NCBI RefSeq assembly: GCF_027942865.1
Contig: NC_134522.1
Coordinates: 35,343,149 to 35,407,148, forward strand
Length of the DNA: 64,000 bases
DNA from: Odontesthes bonariensis
Taxonomy: Eukaryota > Chordata > Actinopteri > Atheriniformes > Atherinopsidae
Direction of reading: 5' to 3'
Numbering within the stretch: position 1 is the stretch's first letter; every line of letters begins with the position of its first letter. The notes beneath the pieces are model-generated. The model worked only from the letters and a program-made list of their open reading frames with translations, was not told the DNA's origin and did no database searches. Shown here in pieces: positions 1 to 12,400 of the stretch. The translations under genes were made by a program, and so were the position numbers.

Positions 1-5
1 ACACA

Positions 6-215
6 ATGCCACCTGTGGTCTCACGTCAGCAGAGGCTGGCACATCTGATGAGGAATGAATTTACTCTGGGTGTAGAACTGTATATGTATCTCAGAGCTAA
101 GCGGCTGCGGCAAAAACAGAAGAGAAGGTGGAATGTTCGTCCTTTGCAACAAGACGAACTTTGTCAAACGTTGTCCCAGTGTAACTTCATAGACGTGTCG
201 TACAGATGTTTGTAG
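6..215 (+). pseudogene. possible Harbinger transposase N-terminal fragment
   Basis: A 69-codon open frame contains a basic stretch followed by R-R-W-N-V-R-P-L. This resembles the RRWWVRP-type motif near the start of PIF/Harbinger DDE nucleases. No catalytic residues follow before the stop, so at most it is a 5' fragment. The start may lie left of the window. The match rests on one short motif and could be chance. Confidence 0.25.
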
Positions 216-1012
216 AGGCGCACCCTCTCAGTCACCGCGGTCTCTGCAGTGTTCATGTTTTCTTTTTCTTGGTCAGCTGTTTCCGGTGGAGCGCGCGGAA
301 AGTCAGAAAAAAAGTTGTGTGCGCGCCCTTGCGCCGCGCGAGGATTTTCTAGCTTGCGACGGGGGGCGTGGCGGAATTTTGGGACACGTGACCGTTTGCG
401 CCATTTGCGACCAGCTAGTATGAGCGAGGTTGCGCCGAGTATGAATCAGCCTTAAGTGTGGTTAGACGCAACCACCCTTCATTTTGAACTTGAATAAATG
501 CTTTTATAATGCTGACCAGCAAAACAAGACAAACGTTTCGGGGCGCCATGGTGGATGATCTGAGGTTGTGCTACCATGGTAACATTATTGCGCTTCACTA
601 CCCTAAATTCTAGATCGGTTCGCGCTCGTAAAATTCTACTCAGTACTGAACCCTATGGAAATGCGTGCTGGTGCTGGAGCCGGTGCCGGGCCGAGGCCAG
701 TTCGGCACCGGCTCCAGCACCAGCACCAGCACGGCCCTGGTCGAAAAGCAGTACTGGTGTACTGGCCTGTAGAAGTGTAAGTCTTAGTATTCATGTACTT
801 AGTCTTTTGTTTTTCTTTATACTTTTCAGTATAGGCCAAGTATAATTCACTATATTATTCTTAAGTATATTAAGTATACTAGTAGTTCACTTGACTAAAC
901 TACTTTTTGCTCAGGGGTAAGGTGCAGCTCTGCCACACTGCTGCACCGTGCAGCAACATGTCTGCACATCTGGCTGCACATCTGGCTGCACCGCTGCAGA
1001 GACCTCTGTGCC
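216..1012. other. non-coding stretch with GC-rich palindrome, no gene seen
   Basis: I see no gene here. The stretch has a GC-rich segment at 280-440, a perfect 18-bp inverted repeat (671-688 against 703-720, spacer 14 bp) inside a GTGCTG/CAGCAC-rich segment, and a short tandem of a GCACATCTGGCT unit near 964-990. Its composition fits decayed DNA-transposon ends, but no boundaries could be fixed. Confidence 0.4.
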
Positions 1013-3096
1013 CTGAACGCACTAAACTTCAAATTCACCATGACCTCTACAAAGTCTTTGTAATTTTAACCACGGGTTACTCCGCGCTAGACAGCAACAC
1101 TTATCTGAAATGATTAATAAGAACATCAACAACACTCATGCTCTGTTTGCTATGGTTAATAAGCTGATAACCCCCCAAAACAGATAGTTTCAGAACTCTG
1201 TTCCACAGAAAAATGCAATGAATTTGCTTGTTTTTTCAATGAAAAAATCAAATCTATAAGGCTAAATATCAACATAAATCAGCAAAATAATAAAATGACG
1301 CAAACCTTAAAACCACCTAGGAATCAATCAACTATGATGTCAGAATTCAATACAGTTGACCAAAAAACCATAGAAGAAACAGTCCAGCATCTTAAACCAT
1401 CAACATCCTGTCTTGACACAATGCCATCTGACTTCTTTAAAACTATTGTAAGCTCTGTCCAAACAGATTTGCAGCAAATAATAAACTGCTCACTTCAATC
1501 AGGCACGTTTCCTAAACCCTTAAAAGTAGCTGCCATCAAGCCACTCCTAAAAAAGAGAACATTGGATGCTTCCATTTTAACCAACTACAGACCCATCTCA
1601 AATCTTCCTTTTATAGCCAAGATTGTTGAGAAAGTGTTTTTTAATCAACTCAGTAACTTCTTGAACTCCAGTGTCCTTGACAAATTTCAGTCAGGCTTCC
1701 GACCTCACCACAGTACAGAAACGGCTCTTATTAAAGTGTTAAATGACATAAGGTTGAACACTGACTCAGGCAAGGTGTCAGTTCTGGTATTGTTGGATCT
1801 CAGTGCTGCATTTGACACTGTGGACCACAGTATACTGCTGAACAGGTTGGAAACCTGGGCAGGACTCAGCGGGACAGTCCTAGAATGGTTCAGGTCCTAC
1901 TTGGAGGAGCGGAGTTATTTTGTGACTATTGGAAGTAATCAATCTGATCGAGTTGCTATGACATGTGGAGTTCCTCAGGGGTCAGTTCTTGGACCCCTTC
2001 TGTTCACCCTATACATGCTGCCTCTGGGTCAAATTCTGAAGAACTCTAAAGTCAACTACCACAGCTATGCAGATGACACACAGATATATCTCGCACTGTC
2101 TCCAGATGACTGCAGTCCTATAGAGTCATTGTGCGACTGCTTAGAGCAAGTCAAAAAGTGGATGAACCAAAATTTCCTTCAGTTAAATCAAGAAAAAACT
2201 GAGGTCATTGTGTTTGGCAACAAAGAGAAGAGGTTTGCTGTCAGTAAACATCTTGAGTCACTGTCTCTAGAAACTAAAGACCAAGTCCGGAACCTCGGCT
2301 TGCTGATAGACTCAGACCTGACCTTCAACAATCATATCATATCAGTCACCAAATCAGCCTTTTATCAACTTAAGAACATATCCAGAATTAAGGGTTTCTT
2401 CATGTCCCAAACAGATCAGGAGAAGCTGATTCATGCTTTCATCTCCAGCAGACTTGACTACTGTAACGGTCTTCTGACTGGACTCCCCCAAAAGAGTCTC
2501 AAACAGCTGCAGCTCATTCAGAACGCTGCAGCCCGAGTTTTAACCAGAACAAAGAGATCACATCACATCACCCCAGTTCTCAAGTCTTTACATCGGCTCC
2601 CGGTCAGATACAGAATAGATTTTAAAGTTCTGCTGCTCGTCTACAAATCACGGAATGGTTTAGGTCCAGAATACAGGAATGACATGCTGGTAGAGTATAA
2701 ACCCAGCAGAGCTCTGAGATCTGCTGACTCAGGTCAGATAGTGGAGTCCAGAGTTCAAACTAGAAACGGTGAAGCAGCTTTTAGCTGTTATGCTGCACAC
2801 AACTGGAACAAACTACCAGTAGAACTGAAATCAGCCACAACTGTAAGCACTTGTAAATCCAGCTTAAAAACATTTCTCTTTCGGTGTGCTTATGGTTGAG
2901 TTTATATTTTTCTTTTTCCCCTCTTCTTTGATTGCTTTAATTTTTATTCTATTTTTTCTTTTTTTTCTTTAAATTGCTTGTTTTTATGCTGCTTTATGCT
3001 GTTCTTTTAAATGCCTTGTCTTTATGTAAAGCACATTGAGTTGCCTGTGGTATGAAATGCGCTATATAAATAAAGATGCCTTGCCTTGCCTTGCCT
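1013..3096 (+). mobile_element. 5'-truncated LINE, family A copy 1 (L2/Rex1-like)
   Basis: A non-LTR retrotransposon fragment begins in the linker between endonuclease and reverse transcriptase; around 1023 the translation (KLQIH-DLYK) matches family A copy 2 at 48870. It carries a long open RT frame and a short AT-rich 3' UTR with GCTATATAAATAAAG. It ends in a (TGCCT)n-type simple repeat at about 3074-3096, the tail style of L2-clade elements. The left boundary is approximate, since 900-1012 does not align clearly with the other copy. It sits about 0.4 kb upstream of the snx6 start codon in the same orientation. Confidence 0.8.
1295..2899 (+). CDS. LINE reverse transcriptase ORF (family A, 5'-truncated, open)
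   Basis: This 534-codon frame has no stop and shows the RT landmarks in order: NYRPISNLPF, the [14 protein letters not shown] block, motif [14 protein letters not shown], the [14 protein letters not shown] block and the catalytic SYADDTQIYL box. A C-terminal region follows with SRLDYCNGLLTGLP and [13 protein letters not shown]. The endonuclease domain is missing, so the ATG at 1295 is only the first in the open stretch and not a natural start. The intact frame contrasts with the broken copy at 47.9-50.7 kb and suggests a younger insertion or luck. It is probably not mobile alone because it lacks an endonuclease. Confidence 0.8.
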   Translation: MTQTLKPPRNQSTMMSEFNTVDQKTIEETVQHLKPSTSCLDTMPSDFFKTIVSSVQTDLQQIINCSLQSGTFPKPLKVAAIKPLLKKRTLDASILTNYRPISNLPFIAKIVEKVFFNQLSNFLNSSVLDKFQSGFRPHHSTETALIKVLNDIRLNTDSGKVSVLVLLDLSAAFDTVDHSILLNRLETWAGLSGTVLEWFRSYLEERSYFVTIGSNQSDRVAMTCGVPQGSVLGPLLFTLYMLPLGQILKNSKVNYHSYADDTQIYLALSPDDCSPIESLCDCLEQVKKWMNQNFLQLNQEKTEVIVFGNKEKRFAVSKHLESLSLETKDQVRNLGLLIDSDLTFNNHIISVTKSAFYQLKNISRIKGFFMSQTDQEKLIHAFISSRLDYCNGLLTGLPQKSLKQLQLIQNAAARVLTRTKRSHHITPVLKSLHRLPVRYRIDFKVLLLVYKSRNGLGPEYRNDMLVEYKPSRALRSADSGQIVESRVQTRNGEAAFSCYAAHNWNKLPVELKSATTVSTCKSSLKTFLFRCAYG

Positions 3097-3472
3097 TGAT
3101 GGGTATTAATGAAGATGACCTTCATCTAGAGGTTGTGACTGGAACCTTTCGGAAACATTGCGGTTACATTGTGAGGGATGACTGTACTGGTTACTGGGTA
3201 CACTGGTAAAACTGAACTGCATAATCGAGTTGAAATTTCTTTGTGTGTAATCTGACTACTTTTACTTCTGTAAAGTGGAATCAGAAAGACAGAAAGAGTA
3301 AAGCCTGTCAAACATGTGGAATCAATGGAGGAAAGCGCCGTTAACGTTCAACAAGTTTTTCTGAGAAGAAATAAGTCGAATGCTTGAGGCTCGTTTCCAG
3401 AGATCTGGTTGCTTGTTTTTCTCACGAGATCTGGCAACACTGACCACTTCCTGTTCCCAGACTTTCGCAGCC
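3097..3472 (+). promoter_or_regulatory. snx6: snx6 5' flank and 5' UTR
   Basis: This is the stretch between the upstream LINE and the snx6 start codon. It has no long ORF. A CACTTCCTG ETS-type core lies just upstream of the ATG (around 3445-3453). No TATA box stands out. The assignment as promoter and 5' UTR rests on position; the transcription start is not visible in the sequence. Confidence 0.45.
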
Positions 3473-6400
3473 ATGATGGTGGGTCCCAGTCTGTCCTCTG
3501 CCCTCAGTGTTTTCCTATCTTTCTGTTGTCACCTGAGTGCTGGGGCACGGTCGGCCATGCTGTTGTAATGCTTTAGATGTGGGGTGTCTGTGAACTAATG
3601 GCTCCGTGTTTCTGTCTCTGCAGCAGGAAGGGCTGGATGACGGTCCCGACTTCCTTTCCGAGGAGGACCGGGGGGTGAGTGCATTCCGCTTGTCTTTGTA
3701 CCCGTGAATCTGTTTGCCTGTCTGCATGTGGACCCAGCCGTCCGCTTCGGTTCAGGGTTCGGTTCTGTATGGCTAAGCAAAAGCAGTGAGTTAGCGTTGG
3801 CTTTTTTTTCCACTCTGGTTAGCCGTCCTAGCTAATGTTAGCTTCATGCTAAATGGTAGTTAGCATCTCAGCTTTAGTCAGACTGGGTTCCCGGCCCAGA
3901 GTCCAACTGAGCCAACTGGAATCAGCCACAGGCCGTTAGCTTCCACGGCTAACGGTTAGCCGTTAGGTTGATGTGACAACCCGCTGTGCCGGTCAGTTTC
4001 CCATCACCAGGAGCTGCTGTTTGAGCCCTCCGGTCGCCATCAGCCTGTCACATGACCCACATACACCCAGTCCCTATGTGTGTGTTTCTTTCGATCATTC
4101 CGTAGAAGTGCGGCCTTATGTGTTCTCACATTTTGTCACACGCTGGGATTTCACGGATACTTTTTTCATCTTGGAGGCAAAGTAAACTGTTGCAATGAAA
4201 AAAAAAAATACTGAAAGATGAGAACAAAAGGCATCGTGTTGGCCTTTTCCCAGTCATCCTAACATCTGCAGCTATCTCCTGTGTTCATGTTCAGGGTGAG
4301 CTGATTGTTTCCACAGCAGGCCACACAACGGGCTCCTGGCTCTTGGTCCTCAGCCCCCTGAACCCTGCGGGGTCACAAACCGGGATCCAGGGGGTTGTGG
4401 AGACCTCCAGCTGTATTTTCTGGAGCTTCTCACACAGCAGTGCAGGCTGAATTGAGTTAATTGTGAGCTATACACTGTGATTTCAGCCATCTCATAAAGT
4501 GATGTGCCATGACATCATGTCTGATATGTGCACTCGAACTGGAAGTTGAATCAGCCGACAGACAGAAAAATGCCCACCCTGTTCACTATATTCACTGGCT
4601 TGCTTCTCACTTAGAAGTTGTCATTCCTGCACTGTGAGCTTCCACGCTGCACCTGTCTATGAGTGGCCATGGTCTGAGGTGGAGGACACATCATGCAGAC
4701 CAGACTTCTGATGCCAGAGCTCAACCACACTCTTCAAGTTTGGCTTGGTTTTCATGTGGTGGTGTTGCATTGATCAACACATCGTTTCATGCTGGTTAGT
4801 AGACGTTGATCATAGTGGTAGATGCCCTGCAGGATGATTACCCTAAAGGCACTAGCATGGTTGACGCGTCTGTCGATTTTTGTAACTTGGCGGCGCCACC
4901 AACGAAAAACCGGATGGACCCATGTGAGACCAGGCTCAGTCAGGAGGTGCGTTTGTACAGGCAGCTGTACGAAACTGCAGTGAAACAGCACAGGGAGCAC
5001 GTAAACTCCCAAAACTGGTGGACAGAGATTGGCAGAACTTTGGGGAAAGAGGGAGAGTTCTGTAAGAATGTGTGGAAGAAGCTACAGGACAGATACGTGA
5101 AGGCAAAGAAGAGGGCAGAGACTCTGGTGTGCCGGGGGTTTCAAACCTTCACCTCTATTAACTGAATTAAAAAATTAAAATGATCCGAATACTGCAGCAG
5201 TATCATTAATGACAGTGTTCCTGCTCTTCATTGTTTTCTTCTCGACTTTCTTCGCTGTAGAGTAGTTAGCGGTAACCTTAACGTAGCAGTGCCACCTCTG
5301 TGATGGAGAAAATTGCAACGACTGGCGCATTGATTTGTGCCACTATATATTGCGGGCACGAAATCATGACGTCATCAACACCGCTCGCGCTTACAGACGC
5401 GGCAACCATGCTAGAGCCTTAAATGGGTCTCTGGTTATCTTTGCTTCCAAGAACCTGGCAACTGTATGTGAACCTGTCTCATAAAAACGCCTCAGTTTTC
5501 AGCCAGCAGCAAGGAGCGAGTTGCAGTAGTCCAGGCGGGAGATGACAAGAGCCTGGATGAGCACCTGCGCTGCCTTGGTGAGGAAGGGGCGAATCCTCCG
5601 GATGTTGTAGAGGAGGAATTGGCAGGAACGGGTCACTGATGCCATGTTTGCCCAGAACGACATTTGGTCACACCCAGACTCCTCGCAGTCCGAGCTGACG
5701 TCACCACGGCCAGATCTCTGAACGGGCAGCCCTTCCCTGGGAGAAACACCAGCTCAGTCTTGTCCAGGTTGAGCTTAAGGTGGTGCATCCACATCCACCC
5801 CGAGATGTCTGCCAGGCACGCAGCAATGCCTCCACTTGGGTGTCAGAAGGGGGAAAAGACAGAATCAGCTGGGTGTCATCTGCATAGCAGTGGGAGTAAA
5901 AGTTATGGGAGTGGATAGAACCAAGAGATGATGTCTAGAGGGAGAAAAGAAGAGGACCCAAGACCGAACCCTGTGGAACCCCAGTGGTGAGCCTACGTGG
6001 CTTCGACACAGACCCTCTCAGTGTTACCTGGTAGGAGTCAGATGGGATGAGAACATGGAGAGTGCAGAGCCAGAGACCCCCATTCCCTCCAGGGTAGAGA
6101 GAAGGATGTGGTGGTGTACCAATAAGCACAGTGGAAAATAAGGGTTCAAGTGGATGCTAAGAGTTATGAACCTGATATATATCGATATTGACTGATATAA
6201 AAAATAAAAAAACACATCGCCCAGCCCTAACACCTCCAGATGAACAGTTCAGATCACCTTTTTTTCCAATAAAACTTGCTTACTTGTCCTCTGAGTATAC
6301 GAGAGGATTAAAAGCATTTCACTCCACAAAGATCATGTTTGGGCTGCAGATTCCGAGGTTTTCAGCCATTTAGGCTCGTAGCCATTCTTTTCTTCTATAC

Positions 6401-9400
6401 TGATGGAATGTGCACGGAGCCAAAGGCCCCTGGACAAGATGTTTTTAAGCGGAGATGAACACATGTCATTAGAATGAGAGGAAACAGGTTTCATTGTTAG
6501 CGTATCAGCTGTTGACTGTCACTTTGATGCAAACAGGTTGATGTCAGTCAGCTTTCATAGTCTGTCCTCTGAAAACTGGAAGTGATGGATTATGGGATAT
6601 GTGGTGTCTGTCGCCCTCCTGCAGCCACGGGCAGTCAATGTGGATCTGGAGATGGATGCTACGCTACAAGTCGACATCTCTGACGCTCTGAGTGAGAGAG
6701 ACAAGGTCAAATTTACTGTCCACACCAAGGTGAGATAGCCTTCAGTTTCCCAGCTGCACTGTGCCAAAGCGGTCCTGGAGTTGTGTTGGAATGCATGATG
6801 TGCTTCATACTTTCAGAGCACGCTCACCAACTTCAAACAGAACGAGTTCTCTGTGGTCCGACAGCACGAAGAGTTCATCTGGCTGCACGACTCGTTTGTT
6901 GAAAATGAAGACTATGCAGGATACATCGTAAGAGCCACACACACTCAGTGCTGTTATTTCCTGTCAACCATTTAAAGAGAAAATGTTCACTTATTTCTCT
7001 CCTTTTCCTGAAACATGTGCTTTTTGAAAAAATAACAGGCAGTAACAGTGCAGCAGCTGCTTTTCTTCCATGTTCAAGTGGACCGTTTTAGGGCGTGCAG
7101 TGACTGCTGGACCCAGTGCTGCCTCTGTTGACCTCATTTAATAACCCTTGGAGCATGTTTTTTACAGTAAATCTTTTGTAATTTCGACCACGTACCAAGC
7201 TGATGAGCATCCTCATTCTCAGATGCTCTCCGACTTTTGGACCGTTGCTAGCTGCTGCTTCCTCTTTAAGCTCAGTCTCATCAGGAGGCGTGTGTTGAGC
7301 TGCTGAAGTTGTTAAAACGCACCGCAGAGTGGAGCAGCTGCAGCCTGGTTCAGAACACCACTGAGATTATTCCTCCATCACACATCAGCTCCATGACCAT
7401 TCATGTTTTTAGTAGCTAACATTAATAACTGTTGCTTCTGTGGCCTATATGCCCCAGTTGTTATCCATGTTGCACTGAGGGTACGTTCAGTAACAAATGT
7501 GAAACTAAATCCTGAACTTCCCACTGAGCATTATTAGCTCATTTATTTCTACATGAACTATAGAATTAATGATGGGATTTGGGATTTTGAAAATGAAAGG
7601 GGATGAACCAAAGCTGGTGGCGCTGTTGTGTTTGTGTAGATTCCTCCAGCCCCTCCTAGACCCGACTTTGATGCATCCAGAGAGAAGCTGCAGAAGCTGG
7701 GGGAGGGAGAAGGATCCATGACCAAGGAGGAGTTCACCAAGATGAAGCAGGAGCTGGAGGCGTGAGTCAACATCACAACTGGTTCTCAGGTAGCTGGTGA
7801 AGCACCGCGCTGACTGTGGTGTGTTATCCTTCAGAGAGTACCTGGCCATCTTTAAGAAGACCGTCGCCATGCATGAGGTCTTCCTGTGTCGTGTGGCTGC
7901 TCACCCTGTCCTCAGGAAAGACCTCAACTTCCACGTCTTCCTGGAGTACAACCAGGATGTGAGTGTCGGCTCTCGCATTTATCAGGCGCTGCACAACTAC
8001 TTTGGATTAAGCTTAAAAAAGAACAAAGTGCTTTCTGCAGCTCAGCTTAAAACACCTGTCATCAGGTGGATAGGCAGGTCAGGTGAGGAGGCACGACGGC
8101 ACAAACTCAAGTGGAGAGGAAAGTATTGGTCATTTAGAAATGAAAGGTTAAATGTTTATGTAATTAAAGCATATGGCCACCTAACCAACTCACTGTGTAA
8201 ACCCAGAACCAATGGAGTGGCATCTCCACTTCCCATCACTGTCATGCCAAAAAATGTTGGAAATGATGAGTCGGTTGTAGGGGTGGGCGATATGGAAAAA
8301 ATGTTGTATCACGATTTTTTTGCATAAAATCACGATTCTGATTTTTTTATCACGATCTTCCATCCAAAAAAAAAAAAAGACCAATTACAGTAGAGTTAAG
8401 TCGACATGCTGAACCACAGAAGAGCTAAGGAGTAAAAGAAAGAATTTGGCAATCAACACATTATAATTCAACTGTAACCCAATTCAAGATGAAAAATAAT
8501 GATCTAATTAATGACATCTGACACAGTGAGAGTGAAGCAACCGGAAATAGAAAAACGAACCACTGATGACGACTTGACTCCACCTCATGATGCCATTTAG
8601 CAACAGATGAGCAACGCTGCATGTTCATTTACTGCAGCCACAGTCACGCACTGCCATCACCAGAGCGCCCTAAAGGAATACTTTCCAACTGTGTAATGTT
8701 TGTCACGCTCGCGGTGCATCCCTTTTCTCTTGCACCGTAGTTAGCTTACGAGCTAGCGGTTTCCTCATCCGACCCGAGAGTGCTGCTGCTGGCCGTGAGT
8801 TTCTCCCGTGCGCCGCTATGGATGTGCTGTGGATGGTGCCGCTGCTGCTGTTCCCATTCCTGATGTGGACCAGCAGCAGTGGGTTAGGGTAGAAGAAAAC
8901 CCGAACCAATTCCAAATTACAGAGGGGGATTTCCTCTTCTTCACCAGCTCGTCGGCTTGGCTTTCAGCCATGGCTGTCCATGCGTTTTCTAAGTTTTTAC
9001 AAACACAACATGGAGGCGTGTAAGAAAGTGTCACGACGCACAGTTCACTATGATTGGTCAGTTAGGTTAAGGACGCCCTACGTCTGCCGCATCGGCGGGA
9101 ACCAGCATTACAAAAAAAAAAACAAAAAAAAAAAAAAAAAACATTGCGCTGATTGGCAAAGGCGATCTATACGGTTTCTCTAATTTGGTAGATCGCCTGC
9201 GATTCTCCACTCTTCCTCGCCAGTCACGATTTTATATCGTCAGATAAAAAGACTCCCTCAGAATATCTGCTCCATCTTTTTCATCTCATCTTTTGGAATG
9301 TGACCTCCTATTTGATTTTAGTACTTATGAAAATGCCAAATAAATGTATATAGTTCAGAAAATCCCCGGATCTAATGGAAGGGTGGGACAACATTGAACC

Positions 9401-12400
9401 CGTAGTTGAGGTTTTGCTCAGCTGTTGTATGCTGGAGTTGTAAAAAGTGGCTGCAGGTTATCATGTAGTCTTCATGGGCCACAGATGGAGAGCCTTGTGA
9501 TGGCAGACAGGAGAAATGATCAAAGGATGTCTGAGCACCTTCTGTCAGTCTGCTGCTGGGAGTGACCTCAGATGGGTTGTCTCTTACAGCTGAGTGTACG
9601 AGGGAAGAACAAGAAGGAGAAGTTGGAGGATTTCTTTAAGAACGTTGTGAAGTCTGCAGACGGTGTCCTGGTGGCCGGAGTCAAGGTGAGAACACCAAAG
9701 CCTTCAGAGTTCAGAGCCTCCGGCTGAGCTGAATGATCCCATATCTGCTTTCTTTGTCTGTTTCAGGATGTGGATGATTTCTTTGAGCACGAGAAGACAT
9801 TTCTGTTAGAATACCACAACAGAGTCAAAGATGCTTCGGCCAAATGTGACAGAATGATCCGCTCGCACAAAAGTAAGAACAAAGCACGCAGAACATTCCA
9901 TTTTGGAGTTTTCCAAATGTAGAAGTTTTCCCGGTAGTGGGGGAAGTCTTGGATGAAATCTTCCGTTCACACATGAACCTGTGACGCTCCTCCTCCTTCC
10001 TGTGGAAGATGCACTGATAGCCAGATGCAGAGAGTCAGCTCAGATGAAACGGGCTGGTTATTGGTGTTAGACTGATTGATCGTCATCTCCGCAGTGGTTA
10101 ATTGCCTGGATGTTCGGTTTCACATGAATACTGTGCATCGGCAGGCGTGTGATGCATCGGCAGGCGTGTGATGCATCGGCAGGCGTGTGATGCATCGGCA
10201 GGCGTGTGATGCATCGGCAGGCGTGTGATGCATCGGCAGGCGTGTGATGCATCGGCAGGCGTGTGATGCATCGGCAGGCGTGTGATGCATCGGCAGGCGT
10301 GTGATGCATCGGCAGGCGTGTGATGCATGGGCAGGCGTGTGATGCGATGCATGGGCAGGCGTGTGATGCGATGCATGGGCAGGCGTGTGATGCGATGCAT
10401 GGGCAGGCGTGTGATGCGATGCATGGGCAGGCGTGTGATGCGATGCATGGGCAGGCGTGTGATGCGATGCATGGGCAGGCGTGTGATGCGATGCATGGGC
10501 AGGCGTGTGATGCGATGCATGGGCAGGCGTGTGATGCGATGCATGGGCAGGCGTGTGATGCGATGCATCAGATTCTGTTCGGCCATGTGAGCACTAAGGT
10601 GGCTGGTGCTATAACTGCGAACATCAGGCACACCCACATCACAATGCTGTGATCTCACCACCTTCTAATTATTCTTACCTTTACCTGAGCCAACAGTCCT
10701 CCCAGGTTTACAGCACACACTAAATGTACATGCTGTGGTTTTGTTAACCCCTGGATGATTGTGTTAAACTCTGTGATATCTCTGTTTGTTTCTGACGGTT
10801 TAGATGCTGCAGATGACATGAACAGAATCGCCTCATCACTCTACACGTTAGGAACTCAGGACTCCACAGACCTCTGCAAGTATGGACCAACAAAACGCTT
10901 CAAAAGATCCAACACATTCAGTTTGGAGTATTCCACCTCAGCCGGGTCTGACTGCTTTGTTCACACCTTAAGACCCATTACTTGTGGTGATGCATGCAGG
11001 GTCCCCCCTCCAACAGATGCACCCTTCAGCGCAGTCGTCTCTGTAGCCCCTTTCACACTGCCGAATAACCCGCGTTTAATCCGCGAATTTAGCGTGTCCG
11101 CTGTTGCGTTCACACTGCCGACCCGGGCTGCCGCGTCAACTCGACTCGCCTTTCGACCCGCGTCGGACCCTAGTCTTTTTGCCGAGCCGAGTTTGGTGTG
11201 AACGCAATCGACCCGGGTCGGACGTGGGCGTGGCGTGACGTGAGGAGTTTAAAAGACAGAATGGACAGCTGATTCAGAACAACAGCGACAGGTGAGGACA
11301 AGTTTCACTCTGTTTTAGCCTACATCAAGTTGGAGACATTTTTTAAAATGGCCAACTGGGGAGACAAGGAGGTCCGCGAGCTCCTCAGCCTCCGAGCAGA
11401 GGACGTTATTTACCGCCACATTTCGGGGACTATAGTGCTCTTGTATTCTCCGCATATGTTCTTCGGCGGCATCCCACGTTGTAACCATCCACACCCCGTA
11501 AAATAACATCTACATAAACTACACATACAATTGCAAAAACCCTACCTCCGACGCATGGCTTGTGCCTGCGTCATTGTACACGCCCAGCATTTTATGTGTT
11601 TCGTGTGACGCTCTGCCACTAGGCAACGCCCCCTGAACTCGGCTTCAGGCGACACGGGTCACCAACACACCAAGCGTTCACATTGCTCGACGCGGGTCGA
11701 AGGTGCAATTTGGACCCGCTAAGGTAGCGGGTCGCAGTGTGAAAGGGGCTTCTGTTCCTACAACCTTCCCCTTGCTTAGAACGTTTTTGCTGGTTATTTT
11801 TCTTATCCAGGTATAAGTCGTATACAGTTCTGAGGAGGCTAACAACCCAAATTTGACATCAGGAATTGAATAAATGAACAAATGGCTTTTGGTGTGAGTG
11901 TAAACATGCCAACAGCCTCTTTGTTGATTTGTTGCCTGTTTCTTCCTTTGAAGGTTTTTCCTGAAGGTGTCAGAGCTGTTTGAGAAAACTAGGGTATGTG
12001 TTTCTTCAGAGCTGATTAACTATGCTGACAGGCTGGTTCCTGTACCTTTGGTCACATTCTACGTGTGAAGCTTCCATCTGCTAACTCTTTCTTTATTGTT
12101 ATTAAAGAAAATTGAAGCCCGGGTAGCAGCAGATGAAGATCTAAAGCTGGCTGATCTGCTAAAGTATTACCTGAGAGAGTCGCAGGCTGCAAAGGTCTGA
12201 CTGATCCAGGCAGTTAAAAGTCAACATTTGATTAAATGGTTTGGTGAAATATTGATTTGTGTTTCTGACTCCCCACAGGACTTGTTGTACCGAAGGAGCC
12301 GGTCTCTGGTGGACTATGAGAATGCTAACAAAGCTCTGGATAAAGCGCGAGCTAAAAACAGAGACGTTCTGCAGGCTGAGACCAGCCAGCAGCTCTGCTG

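Noticed and set aside
6188-6232. Independent hAT element end (GCCCAGCCCTA)
   Set aside because: Only one terminus is visible and no partner end or target duplication was found, so it was not listed as a separate feature.
7797-8327. 176-codon plus-strand ORF
   Set aside because: Its first part is snx6 exon 6 and the rest reads through the donor GTGAGT into intron 6.
10132-10569. CRISPR-like array
   Set aside because: Direct tandem repeats without unique spacers, in a vertebrate intron.
10067-10661. Overlapping repeat-coded ORFs (HRITRLPM and ACDAMHGQ repeats)
   Set aside because: Artefacts of the 19/24-bp minisatellite, present in several frames and on both strands.
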